Source: Delphinus delphis (Eukaryota > Chordata > Mammalia > Artiodactyla > Delphinidae). Taken from it: a DNA stretch of 64,000 nt. Position 1 is the stretch's first letter; every line of letters starts with the position of its first letter. This document shows, piece by piece, positions 22,677 through 34,823 of the stretch. A program made the translations under genes and the position numbers. The notes beneath the pieces were generated by a model that was not told the DNA's origin, made no database searches, and worked only from the letters and a program-made list of their open reading frames with translations. The DNA is taken from assembly GCF_949987515.2 (NCBI RefSeq), contig NC_082687.1:120199838-120263837 (forward strand). The letters run 5' to 3'.

Positions 22677-22910
22677 AAAATTACTCTTTAGAATTGAAAT
22701 TTGTTTCCCTTTAATTCTGAACTAAATGACAATGCAGATTAAATCTAATTATTTGATGATAATGACCTTGTCCCCTTTTCTCTTAAGTCTTATGAAATCT
22801 TTTGCAATTCTTTATTTTGATGCTTGAAAAACCTAAGATATTTTAATAGATCAATTAAAAATGGAGAGATTATTATAAGACTTCATTTAACTTTTCAAAA
22901 ACTTTTCGGA

Positions 22911-23072
22911 GGGCTTCCCTGGTGGCGCAGTGGTTGAGAGTCAGCCTGCCGATGCAGGGGACACGGGTTCGTGCCCTGGTCTGGGAAGATCCCACATGCC
23001 GTGGAGCTGCTGGGCCCATGAGCCATGGCCGCTGAGCCTGCGCGTCCAGAGCCTGTGCTCCACAACGGGAAG
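22911..23072 (+). mobile_element. CHR-type SINE, sense orientation, 3'-shortened
   Basis: Starts GGGCTTCCCTGGTGGCGCAG and runs through CGGGTTCGTGCCCTGGTC and GAGCCATGGCCGCTGAGCC. It stops at CACAACGGGAA, without the usual GAGAGGCCACAACAGTG segment or A-tail. This is the only CHR copy in the same direction as ADAD1. Confidence 0.9.
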
Positions 23073-23939
23073 TTTTTGGAAACTAATTTTATACTGTAGA
23101 TGTTCTCAGATAATTCATTTTGTCATTTTATGGTGATAGTCTTTCTTTTTTAAGAAAAATGTCTTAAGCTTGCACTATAAAAAGGCACTATTATTTGTAT
23201 AGAAAATAATCCAGAGTAATCTGGAAAAAAATTCATTTTGCTTAGCTATTAAAAGAGCTGGATTTATATTCGTTTTCAAGCCTTTTAAGGTGTATTTGCA
23301 AATTTGTTATCCTGTTAATATAAAGTTTTCTGAATAAATACCTCAAGAATGTTTATCCAGAGGTGTTTCCATTCAGGAGTCCTTTTCAATACGCTAATTT
23401 GAATTGTACAATTCCATTATAGGGAATACTAAATTTTGATTCCCTCTTAGTGAAGGAATCTATTTTCAACATAGTTCATGAACTTTTAAGAAGCATGTGA
23501 TAACCTTAGAGATTCTGTTGTTCATTTCTTTCTTTTTTTCGTTTTCAGGTCAGTAATAAGAGGTTTAGAATGTTAATAAAAATACGTGCCCAAAATCATT
23601 CAGTTTGCCTGCTGGCAGAGCCTGGACTCATACTCAGTTTTCATAACTTTTCATGCTTCTGCCTTTTGTATTAAATTGAGCTCTGACAGCTTTGTCTGAG
23701 CCTAGCCAGTGACTAGAATCCCACTATTGTGTCTGCTAAACTTGACACTCTTGAAAGGCAGGTGCTTTGCGACACTCATCTTGGTCTGGTTTGTACCAGG
23801 AGGTCAATAAATGTTTCATGGATAAATGCTTTGAGTCAGCATGTTTTATTTTTTAAAATGCTTTTATTTTTCTTCTTAATACCAATTCTTTTGCCTGGAA
23901 CACTTGAAAAATAAATTTTAACTATTATTCTTTACTCTT
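23073..23939. other. ADAD1 intron, nothing recognised
   Basis: No named element or exon. Confidence 0.45.
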
Positions 23940-24060
23940 GTTGCACTTCAGGTTCACCTGGATAGCTTTTAAAATAATATGGGAATGGCATTAGTATTAA
24001 TATCCCCATCCTTACTGATTCTAATGTGTATCCAGAATTGATGATTACTGCTCTCTGATA
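23940..24060 (+). mobile_element. MER5-type hAT-Charlie remnant
   Basis: CACCTGGATAGCTTTTAAAA followed by a degraded body resembling MER5 in one orientation. Short and diverged. Confidence 0.5.
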
Positions 24061-24423
24061 ATCTAATCTTTTATGTTCCTTTTTCATCAGGTGTTTATTG
24101 AGCCACCTACTATATGCTAGGTGCTGTGCACTGTTAAATAACTCTCAGGGGCACCATTCACATAAAATATAGAATGAGAATTAAGAATACAAAGATAAGA
24201 TGCTTCTGCCTTCATGTCTTCTCCTATTTAGACATCATTTGTGTTTCACAGGAGCATGATTTGTTTTCTCCAGATGTTCTGTAATTTGTGGGTGGCGGTA
24301 TTAAAATGTAATGCCTCAGACTAAATATGATGTTTCACATATGATATGAGCAGTGCATAGTTCTATAATAATGCTGAATTCTTTGACTTAGACACTGTAT
24401 TTTTATTAATGCAGCTTCGGTTT

Positions 24424-24752
24424 GTATGGGCACACCTCAAAGATATTGTGGGTTCAGTTCCAGACCACCATAATAAAGTCAATCTCACAATAAAGTGAGT
24501 CACACGAAGTTTTTGGTTTCCCAGTGCACATAAAAGTTATGTTTACACTATACTATAGTCTGTTAAGTGTGCAATAGCGTTATGTCTAAAACAAAGCAAC
24601 GTACTTACCTTAATTTAAAAGTACTTTATTGCTGAAAAAGGCTAAACATCATCTGACAACACAAGGTTGCCAGAAACCTTCAATTTGTAAAAATCATAAT
24701 ATCTGCAAAGTGCAATATAGCAAAGTGCAATAAATTGAGGTATGCCTTCATT
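24424..24752. mobile_element. Tigger1-derived DNA transposon remnant
   Basis: The left end carries CACACCTCAAAGATATTGTG and the right end AAATTGAGGTATGCC, an imperfect inverted pair. The interior has the Tigger1 phrases TTCCAGACCACCATAATAAA, CACACGAAGTTTTTGGTTTC and GTTATGTTTACACTATACTA. It has no transposase frame; it is an internally deleted copy. Confidence 0.9.
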
Positions 24753-24820
24753 ACCTGTTTCAGCAGCTGTTTCTGTTCACTTATATTAACTTATGGTAGA
24801 CTAAGGTCCTGAGAACTTTT

Positions 24821-24909
24821 TTTTAAATTTAATTTTATTTATTTTTTTATACAGCAGGTTCTTATTAGTTATCCATTTTATACATATTTAGTGTATATAT
24901 ATCAATCCC
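24821..24909 (-). mobile_element. Very short L1 3' end insertion
   Basis: T-rich tail then TTATACAGCAGGTTCTTATT and GTGTATATATATCAATCCCA, the L1 3' UTR end. The flanks CTGAGAACTTTT and CTGAGACCTTTT look like a target duplication. Confidence 0.75.
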
Positions 24910-25357
24910 ATCTGAGACCTTTTCATGCAGAAAAGTTCTCAGGTCAGGTTTGCTATAGTCTTTGCTAAGATTTAACCTTTGCCTTTAATCTTTGAGTTTT
25001 ATGTTATTATTTCAAATCATTTTAGATGAATCAAAACGAAATTATGTGATATAATTTTAGAGATATATTTTCCCGGGAACAAGATTTAGCCTCAAGATAT
25101 AATTAAAATCATACCTCAGGTATAGCTAATAATTAAAGCATACATATATAAATGGAGAAAGTAAAATTTCTAATAAAATATTATATACTTGATTTTTTTC
25201 TATTAAATTTTATACCACCACATTAAAACATCTAGGTGAAACAATTTGATGTTTAGAGAATCTTAACGTGGAGTTACTGGTAGGTTTTTATTTTTCTTTT
25301 TCCAAATGTTATCTTGCTGTTTTAGGCACAACCAATGTCATTATCTTATTACAGTAT
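24910..25357. other. ADAD1 intron, nothing recognised
   Basis: No named element. Confidence 0.45.
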
Positions 25358-25715
25358 GTCTTAGTCTGTTTGGGCTGCTACCAAAAAACAAAAAAATACC
25401 ATAGACTGCGTGGATTAAACAATAAACATTTATTTCTCACGGTTCTGGGGGCTGGGAAGTCCAAGATCAAAGGGCTGAGAGATTCATTATCTGTTGAGGA
25501 CCTGCTTTCTGCTTCATAGATGACTGTCTTCTCAGTATGTCCTCCTATGGTGGGAGGGGTTAGGGTCTCTTTTATCATAAGGGCACCAATTCCATTCATG
25601 AGAGCTCTGACCCTCATAGCTTAATCACCTTGCAAAGGCCTCACCTCGAAATACCATCACATTGGGGATCAGGTTTCAGTATATGAATTTTGTGGGGACA
25701 CATTTAGTCTGTAGT
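25358..25715 (-). mobile_element. Solo LTR of the MaLR (ERVL-related) group
   Basis: The plus strand begins TTAGTCTGTTTGGGCTGCTA, continues CATTTATTTCTCACGGTTCT and AGGGCACCAATTCCATTCAT, and ends ATATGAATTTTGTGGGGACA. This is the reverse of an MLT1/MST-type LTR. It has no retroviral genes. Subfamily not assigned. Confidence 0.75.
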
Positions 25716-26768
25716 ACAGTGTGTTATACGTAACATTTTTTTTTAACTCGTGTTTTCTGTTCATTATAGATACAATGACTATTCTACAGACCTTATTTCT
25801 TCTTTTTTCCTACGTCTAAGTATATCTTTAACTTAACTAGCCTGCATTAGTCAGTATCTCTTGATTTGGAACATTGAAAAGAGTGCTTAGAAAAAAGAGT
25901 GTCAGAAGCAACTCATGTTCTTTTTACATCATTTTCTAGTTCCCAAATAATCATAGTGAGTGTAAGCCCAGTAGCCATCTCAACAGTTCCAGTGATGTGA
26001 AAACAAAACTTTATCTGTGACATATGTCTAGTGGTATATAAAGATTCTCTTGTTGTGAGAACTTCAGACCCTCTAAGGAGGAAAGAGATCTGCTTTGGAA
26101 TTATTAATTTTTAAATAGGAATGACTGTTCCCTAACTTCTATTTTAAGTTTGACGCAGCCCATTTTCTTATACTAATCATCTTTTTGAGCTTTCTTCTTC
26201 AACAGTAATTTTAACTGAGAACTCAAAGCTTTTGGCATTGGCCACAATTATAATCAGAAATGGTCATTCTTTAAAGTACTTCATGTTGTGAAACTAAGCC
26301 ATGTGGTACTGGAACAGTTGCAAGCTGTGGCTCTCAGATGTGGAAAAATAACACACTTTAACCAACTATTTCTCAGCTACATATATCTGCTACATTATGT
26401 GCTGGTTTCATGCTGTAATCTTAGAAATCAAGACAGAATGAGCCAGTTCTCTCTGGCAGAACCCTGTAAAAGTACTGATTTGTTTCTGGTCAGGTCTGGC
26501 TTTTTGCTTTTATTCACTGGAATGTCAATTCATTATTTTCTGTAGAAGTTTCTTTTTTGAATGGAAATTCTGACTTATTACCTTGTCTTGATTCTGGTAA
26601 AGAGTATAGAAGTAGCTACTAAGAGAGTAGAAGTCGGAAAGAGAAGGTTGCAAGATACAGGATAAAGAAGTGAACTATTTACAATTAAACTTTTATTTAT
26701 ATCCTTTTTTTTCAGTATAGTCTTTTCCTATTGAATTTCTGAGTATTTACTTTGTTTTTGCTTTCTAG
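25716..26768. other. ADAD1 intron, nothing recognised
   Basis: Ends in the acceptor TTTGCTTTCTAG (26757-26768). No other named element. Confidence 0.5.
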
Positions 26769-27006
26769 GTGATGGGAATTGCAGTGATACTAGAGGCTTA
26801 GAAATTGCTATAAAGCAACGTGTTGATGATGCACTCACTTCAAAACTTCCAATGTTTTACTTGGTCAACAGACCTCATATTAGTTTAGTACCTTCTGCAT
26901 ATCCATGTCAAACAAACTTGGAATATAAATTCCTGAGTCTGAATTGGGCACAAGGGGACATTTCTTTGGAGATTGTGGATGGCCTAACTGGGAAGACCAC
27001 CGAAAG
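26769..27006 (+). CDS. ADAD1: ADAD1 exon: deaminase-like domain, central/C-terminal strands
   Basis: The exon lies between acceptor TTTCTAG and donor AG/GTTAGT (27007), the latter being the weakest GT donor of the visible set. It encodes [19 protein letters not shown], then [60 protein letters not shown] and two bases of the next codon. The NWAQGD and EIVDGLTGK phrases are the ADAR-family block near the end of the deaminase fold. Phase 1 in, phase 2 out; no damage seen. Confidence 0.97.
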
Positions 27007-27109
27007 GTTAGTGTCACTAATTTCTTCAAAAATCACATATTAAGCAAAACAGTACATTTTAATACGATTTTTAAAAACTATCTTGTTTTTTGAATACAAT
27101 TTTTTGAAT

Positions 27110-27640
27110 TGTGATTAATAATAATAATAGTTATCAAGTGTGACTATGTTGCAGGCATTGTACTAATTAAAAAACTTTTTTTTCCTGATGAGAACACAGG
27201 CCTGGAGAAGTTAGATAATTTACCAAAGTTACATAGTAAATGGTAGAGCCAGCATTCAAAATCAGTCTCCAGATCCTTTGTTTCTCTAGTGATCATTAGC
27301 AAATAATGTATTTGTTTTAAAAATTCAGTTTTTCCTACTGAATCTGAATGTCTGGATTTAGGGCTCCGGAATCTGTATTTTTGACAACTTTCCCAAATAT
27401 TATTTATGTACACTTGAGTGTGAGAACTATTGTACTATGTTATACTGCTTTCTTATAAAAACCTTGTGGGTTAGGTGATATTGTTTTTTTTTACAGGTAA
27501 AGAAACTGAGATTCAAGCTAGTTTAAATATCTTGCATAAAGTCACCCAACTATTAAGTGACACAAGTAGGATTCTGATCTGGGCATTTTATTTCCAAAGC
27601 CTTTGTTCTTAGCCATAATACATTATGCCTTTTAGACATT
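27110..27640 (-). mobile_element. Cluster of old SINE/MITE remnants (MIR, MER5, MIR)
   Basis: 27110-27290 shows reversed MIR order (CAGGCATTGTACTAATT, then AACACAGGCCTGGAGAAG, then AGAGCCAGCATTCAAA). About 27310-27435 is MER5-like (GGCTCCGGAATCTGTATTTT, GAGTGTGAGAACTATTG). 27440-27640 is a second reversed MIR (ACAGGTAAAGAAACTGAG, then AAAGTCACCCAACTATTAAG). All are ancient. Confidence 0.7.
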
Positions 27641-27970
27641 TCTTTGTAATATCCCTGTCATTGATTATCAAGTAAAACTAAAATCCTCCTTTTAGTGTGA
27701 AAATACATTTATAATGTGGTAATGAATAATGTTAAAAGTTTAAGTGCCTAAATTTGCTTTCTTTGTGAAAGACAGATTTAAATTAAGATCACATGCAAAT
27801 GTTTCTTGGTATGAACTCAGTCAAGCATACTATTGATTATTTCAACTAGGATGAATTATACTACTTATGCATTGAGTCAGCATTAAGAAGTGTATTTCTG
27901 TTAATAACAGACTACACACATACAAACAAAACAGGTCTTCTGTGGAAGACATTAAAAAACTGTTTACTGA

Positions 27971-28094
27971 GGGACTTCCTGGTGCTCCAGTGGTTAAGAC
28001 TCCATGCTTCCAATGTGGGGGGCATGGGTTTGATCCCTGGTCAGGGAACTAATATACCCCATATGCCTCATGGCAAGGCCAAAAAAAAATAATA
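27971..28094 (+). mobile_element. Bov-tA-type SINE with perfect target duplication
   Basis: GGGACTTCCTGGTGCTCCAG head, TGATCCCTGGTCAGGGAACT box-B-like part, and an AAAAAAAAATAAT tail. The 17-base duplication AAAAAACTGTTTACTGA lies at 27954-27970 and 28095-28111. Confidence 0.92.
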
Positions 28095-28439
28095 AAAAAA
28101 CTGTTTACTGAAAACATAATAGTATAACAAAGATGAAATTAATGTAAAATGAGCTTAACTTATTTATTATGGCTAAGTGCTTGCCAGGTGATTGCAAAGA
28201 AAGCAGATATGATCTGATTATTCATCCCCAAACATTATTACATAAGGCAAAGGACACTTTAGCAATATAATCCACGAAGAAGAACAGTTCTGAGTAACTG
28301 CAGCAAATAACATAGTATCAACCTTCATAAAGCAGAAATTACAGAAAATAAAAGGATAAATAGAAATACACTATTAGTTGAGGCAATAATTCACCTCTTT
28401 CAGTTCCTAGTAGATTGAGTAAACAAAACAATAAGCAAG

Positions 28440-29930
28440 AATATAACCGTCTTAAATAACAATAAGGTAGATTTGATTAATTTCTTTAAAACTCTGTACC
28501 ATAAAATATAAAATATACCTGCTTTTCAAGAACCTGCAGAACATTAACAAAAATTGACCATATGTTAGGCCACAAAAAAAATCTGAAATTCTAAGAAGTA
28601 AAAGTGATGTAGGCAGTGTTCTCTGATTGTGATGCAATCAAACTGTAAATAACAAAATCAGAATATTTAGAAACCACTTTCATTGGGAAAAAGAAGTTCT
28701 CCAACTTTTGGCTCAAAGAGGAAATATAAAATGAAATCACAGAATATTTAGAAAACACGGATATTTAGTGCATTGCATTTCAGAACTTGTAGGATATATA
28801 GCTAAAGCAAAATGAATGGAAAAGCCAATTCTTTAGATACTTATAGCAACAAATAATGAAAATAAACAGAATGAAGAAGTTCATAAAACTAGAAATGTAA
28901 ATTAAAGATCTAGAGAACTGAAGAAGTCAGAAATGATCATTAAAAAACTGATTCTGTGAAAAAAAATCAGTAGCTAATCTCATATATACTAATGATAAAG
29001 GAGTAATTACAGAGAAAATTAAAAGAAGTCATAAGAAACTTCTTTCCCCTACCATGCAAATATATTTGAAAATCTGGGTGCAATGCATATATTTCTAGGA
29101 AAATATTTTTCTAAAATTGGTACAGAAGAGGGAAAAATATCTAACATTATTTTCTTGAGAAAGTTACCAAGAAGGTGTCCTACCTCTTTTTCAAAGAAAA
29201 CACCATTCTGATGTAGTTCGGATTAATTTTATAAACCTTTAAATAGCAGGAACTTCCAGTGCTATCTAAAAAGATAGAAAACATTCAAATACTTTTATGA
29301 AGCAAGTGTATCATTGATACTTAAACCTAATAGAAGATTACTGTCCCCCTACCACAAAAGTTACAGACCAAGCTCACTTTTATATTCAAGCATAATTGCT
29401 AAATAAAATATTAGGAAGCAGAACCTTAAAATAATATATTTTATACAATAATACCAAGTGGAATTTTTTCTTGAAATGTGAGAATAACATAGTAAAAATA
29501 ATAACCAAATTAGAAACTCGTATTAATATAATTTGTCATATTAATTGATCTAGGGAAAAACACCATATATTCATTTTTATAAATTCTAAGAAGACATGTA
29601 ATACAGCTCTACAACTATTCTAGATAAAGATACTCAATAAAAAAGGAATAGATATTTTTGTTAAGGGTAAAATATATCTTTATTAGTCCAAAAGTGCCAT
29701 CATGATTAATGATGAAATCTCAGAGTCATTTCTACTAACATCTGAAACAAGACATGATTGTTTACTGTTATTGCTGTTATTTAACATGTTATTTAATGCA
29801 TTTGAACAAAAGAAAGAAATGAGAGATATAAAATATTGGAAAGGAGGAGGTAAAATTACGACTTTTTGCATATGGTATCATTTTATACCTGAAAAGCCCA
29901 AGAGAATCATCTAAAAATCCACCACCAAAA
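28440..29930 (+). mobile_element. Old L1 ORF2 fragment in sense orientation
   Basis: A-rich plus strand with degraded L1 ORF2 order, for example CATATGTTAGGCCACAAAA, GATGCAATCAAACTGTAAAT, and AAGTTACAGACCAAGCTCAC. Full of stops. Limits approximate. Confidence 0.7.
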
Positions 29931-29984
29931 ATAGGTATGATGGTGGAAAATTAATATATAGAGATTAGTACATTTCATTAATAG

Positions 29985-30355
29985 GCGTTTATGTTAACTA
30001 TTACTGCATATAAACTATCTCAAAATTTAGTGGCTTAAAACAACAACCATTTATTGCTGTTCAAGTCCTTAGGTCAACTGAGCTAGATTTGGTTGGGCTC
30101 TCCCATGTGTCTGGGGTCCACTCTAGGTCAGCTGTAGGGCATCTTGGCTGATCTTAGAGGGACAGCTGGGCTCTGGTCCATGTGTTCTCTCACCTTCTAG
30201 TAGACCAGTCTTAGGAGGCTCACATGGCAGAAGAAGGGGTCCCCAGAGAATGAAAACACAAAGCCTCTTGAGGCCCAGGCTTGGAACTGGCACAATAGTC
30301 TATTTTATTCACCAAAACAAGTCACAAGGCCAGCCCAAATTCATGGGGAGGAGCA
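29985..30355. mobile_element. Ancient interspersed repeat (LTR- or DNA-type, unassigned)
   Basis: Begins TTAACTATTACTGCATATAA and AAATTTAGTGGCTTAAAACA, and ends with AATTCATGGGGAGGAGC. This is a widely dispersed mammalian repeat pattern that I cannot name with confidence. No coding content. Confidence 0.5.
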
Positions 30356-30668
30356 ATCAACCATAGTTAGTGATGGGAGAATCTGAAAAGTTACATTGTA
30401 AAGAACATGGAGACAGGAAGGAATAAAGGATTTTGGCAATTTTTGTAATCTATCAGGAGAACAACTAATGAGAAGATATAATGAAGGGAAAGAGTTACAA
30501 TAGCAAGAAAGCTCATGATCTGTGGACCCACTTCTATTAGAAACATAGAAAAATACATATCTATATGTGCATACATACATATATATGGAGGGTGGTGAGG
30601 TGAGTGTGTATAATTTACTTTTTTAGTGAGTCAAAATTTACAAAGAGTGAAATGTACAATTTCATGAG

Positions 30669-30725
30669 TTTTTATATTTTTATATATATATATATTTATA
30701 TATTTATTTATTTATTTATATACAT
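30669..30725. repeat. (TA)n/(TTTA)n low-complexity tract
   Basis: TATATATATATATATTTATA followed by TTTA units. Confidence 0.9.
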
Positions 30726-31121
30726 GCCTGTGTAACCATTACCCCAGTCAGAATACAGGACATTTTCTTCATTTCAGAAAATACTTTTTTGCCCTCTTCT
30801 AGTCAATCCTTGGTAGAACCACTGTTTTAATTTGGATCACCATAGATTAATTTTGCTTCAAACAAAAGAAATGTTCCAAATATCCATCCTCTGCTTTAAT
30901 TTTTAATGCAGTACTCTGATAACTTAAACTATAATTTCATAAAAGAAATTAGCTTCAGAAAGTTAAATATTCAGAATAATTTTATGTAAAAAAATTTCAC
31001 TATATGCACTGTACATAATTGAGATAAATATTTGTAGATTCTGTGTTGATTTTAATCCCTACAAATGCCAACATAAATACTGAATAATGATTAGTGAATG
31101 TTTCATTCTTTTCTACTTCAG

Positions 31122-31254
31122 TTCCCCATTTAAAAGTGGTGTGTCAATGGCAAGTCGGCTTTGTAAGGCTGCAATGTTAAGTCGATTTAACCTGCTTGCC
31201 AAAGAAGCTGAAAAAGAAGATTTACTTGAAGCTAGTACATATCATGCAGCTAAG
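31122..31254 (+). CDS. ADAD1: ADAD1 penultimate coding exon
   Basis: Acceptor CTACTTCAG (31113-31121), donor AAG/GTAAGT (31255). The carried AG plus T gives Ser, then [40 protein letters not shown] and HAAK, ending in phase 0. This is the helical C-terminal part of the deaminase-like domain. The '[13 protein letters not shown]' block is family-typical. Intact. Confidence 0.97.
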
Positions 31255-32879
31255 GTAAGTCTTAAAAGGAATGAAGCTAATCACCGAAATAAAAATTTAA
31301 GACAATAATAATGTGGTAATTTTATAATGATGATGATACATAGCAAAAGTTGAGTAAATAGTTCCTGAAAATAAGAGATTACCATGTAGTGGTAAAATTA
31401 ATTTTTAAGTGAACATGCTGGAAATTGGATATGTAAATAAGTGTTGCCCCTGAAAGTAGCTACCTCAGTATGGTGTGTACCTACTTTGACAATATTGATC
31501 AAAACCTACTGTCATACCCAGAGGAACAAAATGGTAATAAAATTTCTTATGTATATGATATTAGCTATATTAACGATAGTATTTAAGTATTCTAAAATGA
31601 TATATTAGTATATTCATATAAATTAATTTGCCTATCTTAAAATTGTGAAACACCTTTAATTTGAGTTTGTGATTTGGGCTTAAGTGATGTAGGTAGTCTT
31701 TTTCTATCTTTAAATATATATATTCTTTTTTTAGTATTACGAACATAATTTATGTTGAGTAGAGAATTTGGAATTTTCTTTTTAAGTACAGAAGGAAAAT
31801 ATTACTTGTAAATCCACCTACTACTCAAATATAATACTCTAATCTTGTAATGTAAGCATGTTATTTCAGTTTCTTATCATGTATTTATATTTTTGTGTAT
31901 GCATATATTTTAAAATATTAAGCTTATATTATATATGCTTGTTAATCTGATTTTTTCATTCAACATACTAAGACCTGAGCCATTTCATAATATGTTATAT
32001 CCATGTTATCAAATTATTAAATACAAATTGTTTTTAATAACCTAGTTTCAGTAATATAGTATTATGTGAAAGTCTCTTAATTTCACCAATATCTTAATAC
32101 TCAAACTGTATAATTCCATCCTGTAAAGCAATTAATATTAACTGTAGGTTTGTTTGTATATACAAACATTTTTAAGTATAAAAGCTTACCTAGACAATTT
32201 CGGGTTTGGGCATAAAGAGGTTGCAAGTCATCTCTGTAAAAAAATATAAAACTGGACAAAATTATCAGGGGAAAAAACCCCTTCTCACAACTCTGGAAAT
32301 TAACTAAAGGCAGAAAACACACTGAAAAGTGTATACTCTTGTAAAACTCTTAGAACTTTGGGTAAGAACAGCAGGAATTTGTGGCACCTTTGCCCAAAGC
32401 TGTTCCTGTTCTCTCTCCTTCCTCTCTGCTAGTTTGAACGGCAATAACTGTAGTTTTATCAGATTGAGAATGCCACCAAAAGTAGTAGATTTTCTGCTAG
32501 AGGGGATGAACTTAATTTGTGGCAGAGGGTGAAAATTTGTGACTTTTTCAACTAAATGTGCCAAACCTGGTAGAGGAAAATAATGGAGAAAATCAGTAAC
32601 TTCGCTGGCCCAAGGTTGCAGTCCTTGGGGCAAGTGGTATACCAGTTAGTAACTTAACAGGTAGATCTTGGAAGTGAAAGAGCCATGGAAGGGTTGAGAG
32701 AAATTCTCTATATATCCTTGGCTGACTGAGAAATTACACTCATGTGCAATGCAGACTCAAGAGAACCTAGTAAAGAGTGAAAGTGTGAAATAGAACTGCC
32801 TGCAACATTAAATACACTGTACCACCCACCCCTCCCCAAATGAATTGATCAGAAAAAGGTAGAAGCCTTTTAGGTTTAA
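31255..32879. other. Last ADAD1 intron, 5' part, mostly unassigned
   Basis: Begins with a strong donor GTAAGT. Very AT-rich; parts near 31900-32100 look like decayed LINE sequence, but I cannot fix limits. Confidence 0.45.
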
Positions 32880-33550
32880 GGTGTTTGAGCATAATGTCTG
32901 CTGAAATCTTTTCCTTATCACTAAGCTATTTGTTTATCACTAAGCTTTGCAGATACAGGGTAACCCCTAGGAAGCCAGGCTAAAACATAACAAAACTGGA
33001 AAGAGACAGTGCACACCATGGGGAAAACAGATCTCACAATTGCAGCAAACTTAAAAAAAATAAAACAGAATCCAGAGTTGCTACAATATATTATCTAAAA
33101 AGTCTGTTTCAACCAAAAATTATGGGATATGTAAAAAACAGGAAAGTAAAACCTATACTCAGGAAGAACAACATTCAATAGAAACTGGTTCTGAGTGGAT
33201 CCCAATGTTGAATATAGCAAAGGTTTCAAAGCAGCTATTATAAATATGTTCAAGTAATTAAAGGAAAATACAACAATGTTTCAGTAAGTAGGTAATCTCA
33301 GTAGAGAAATAGAAACTACAAAAAGAAAAACCCCAAATGAATATTCTAGGATTGAAACAATATATAATAACTGAAATGAATATAATTCTCTAGATGGGTC
33401 CAACAGTACATTTGAGATTGCAGGAAAAATATCAGTGGACTTTGAAGATAGATCAAAAGAAATTATTTTAAAGGACAGAATGAAACAGGTTAAAGAAAAA
33501 TGAACAGAACTTCAAAGATTTGTGGAACAGTATTAAGTGTACCAACTTAT
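32880..33550 (+). mobile_element. Old L1, 5' part, sense orientation (split by mariner)
   Basis: The A-rich strand has the pattern of L1 sequence upstream of and within ORF1 (for example CAACCAAAAATTATGGGATA, ACAGAACTTCAAAGATTTGT). It resumes after the mariner at 34824 with GGAGTCCTAGAAGAAAAGGA. Confidence 0.65.
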
Positions 33551-33551
33551 G

Positions 33552-34821
33552 TTGGGTTGCCTCCGTTTTTTAAGTAAAAATAAAAGACACATTTTTCATT
33601 TTCACCAAGAACTTGATTGAACAACATATTCACCCTTTTGTTCCACTACCTTCTGCCATTTTTCGGGCAACTTCATAATTCCATCTTCCCAAAACTTTCT
33701 TTTCGAGTAGAGAACTGCTCTGTGTACCTTTTACAGTCTTCCAGGGAATTGAAATTTTTTCCATTAAAAGAATTTTGTAAAGAGCGAAATAAATGAAAAT
33801 CCAAAGGTACAATGTCTGGTAAATATAACAGATGAATCAGAACTTCCCAGCCAAGGTGTAACAGCTTTTGCCTGGTCATCAAAGAAACATGCTATCTTGC
33901 GTTATCCTGATGGAAGATTATGCATTTTCTGTTGCCTAATTCTGGATGCTTTTCATCTAGTGCCGCTTTCAGTTGGTCTAATTGGGAGCAGTACTTGTTG
34001 GAATTAATCATTTGGTTTTCTGAAAGGAGCTCATAATGGAGGACTCCCTTCCAATCCCAGCATATACACAACATCAACTTCTTTGGATGAAGACCAGCGT
34101 TTGGTGCGGTTGGTGGTGGTTCATTTCACTTGCCCCATGATCTCTTCCGTTCCACATTATTGTACAGTATCCACTTTTCATTGCCCATCACAATTTGTTT
34201 TAAAAACGGAATATTTTCATTACATTTAAATAGAGAATTGCATGTGGAAATACAGTCAAGAAGGTTTTTTTTGGCTTAACTTATGTGGAGCCCAAATATC
34301 AAAGTGATTAACATAACCAAGCTGCTGCAAATGATTTTCAGCACTTGATTTGGATATTTTGAGTATGTTGGCTATCTCCCACATGGTATAACTTTGATTG
34401 TTCTCAGTGAATGTCTTGATTTGATTGCTGTCAACTTCAACTGGACTACCTGACGATGGAGCATCCTCCAGCGAGAAATCTTCAGCACCACACTTCAAAA
34501 ACCACTTTTGACACGTTTGATCAGTCACAGGACCTTCTCCGTACACTGCACAAATCTTTTTGTGCATTTCAGCTGCGTTTTACCTTTCTTGAAATAATAA
34601 AGCATAATATGCTGAAAATGTTGCTTTTTTCTTCCATCTTCAGTATTAAAATGGCTACACAAAAATTCACCAATTTTGATAAGTCTTTTTTTAAATGCAC
34701 GATGATATGACAGCTGTCACATACAATCTAACAAAATTGTTTTGAATGAAGTTGAAGACAACTAAGTGATACTAGAGCCATCTTACGGAAAAAAACCAAA
34801 TGAACCTTTTGACCAACCCAA
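33552..34821 (-). mobile_element. Full-length, inactive mariner element
   Basis: About 1.27 kb, the normal mariner length, bounded by TTGGGTTG (33552) and CCAACCCAA (to 34821). It interrupts an old sense L1. Flanking dinucleotides are TG on both sides (33550-33551 and 34822-34823), not the usual TA. The transposase lies on the minus strand and is broken; see the separate entry. Confidence 0.9.
33620..34690 (-). pseudogene. Mariner transposase pseudogene
   Basis: Family features in order on the minus strand: N-terminal helix-turn-helix part with MHKKICAVYGEGPVTDQTCQ and ILKISKSSAENHLQQLGYV (34567-34256), the first catalytic region MGNEKW (near 34165-34190), the second catalytic region IIFHQDNAR (about 33892-33920), and PDIVPLDFHLF (about 33790-33830) with the third Asp of the D,D34D triad. 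The first catalytic Asp (usual GDEKW) is Asn here (codon at 34180-34182). Frame changes and stops separate the pieces, so no functional enzyme is made. Confidence 0.88.
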
Positions 34822-34823
34822 TG

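Noticed and set aside
22911..23000. tRNA-like gene
   Set aside because: The box-like motifs belong to the tRNA-derived head of a SINE; no cloverleaf is kept.
34256..34567. Possible host gene derived from mariner (SETMAR-like)
   Set aside because: No SET domain or host exon beside it, broken transposase, and a lost catalytic Asp point to an ordinary dead element.
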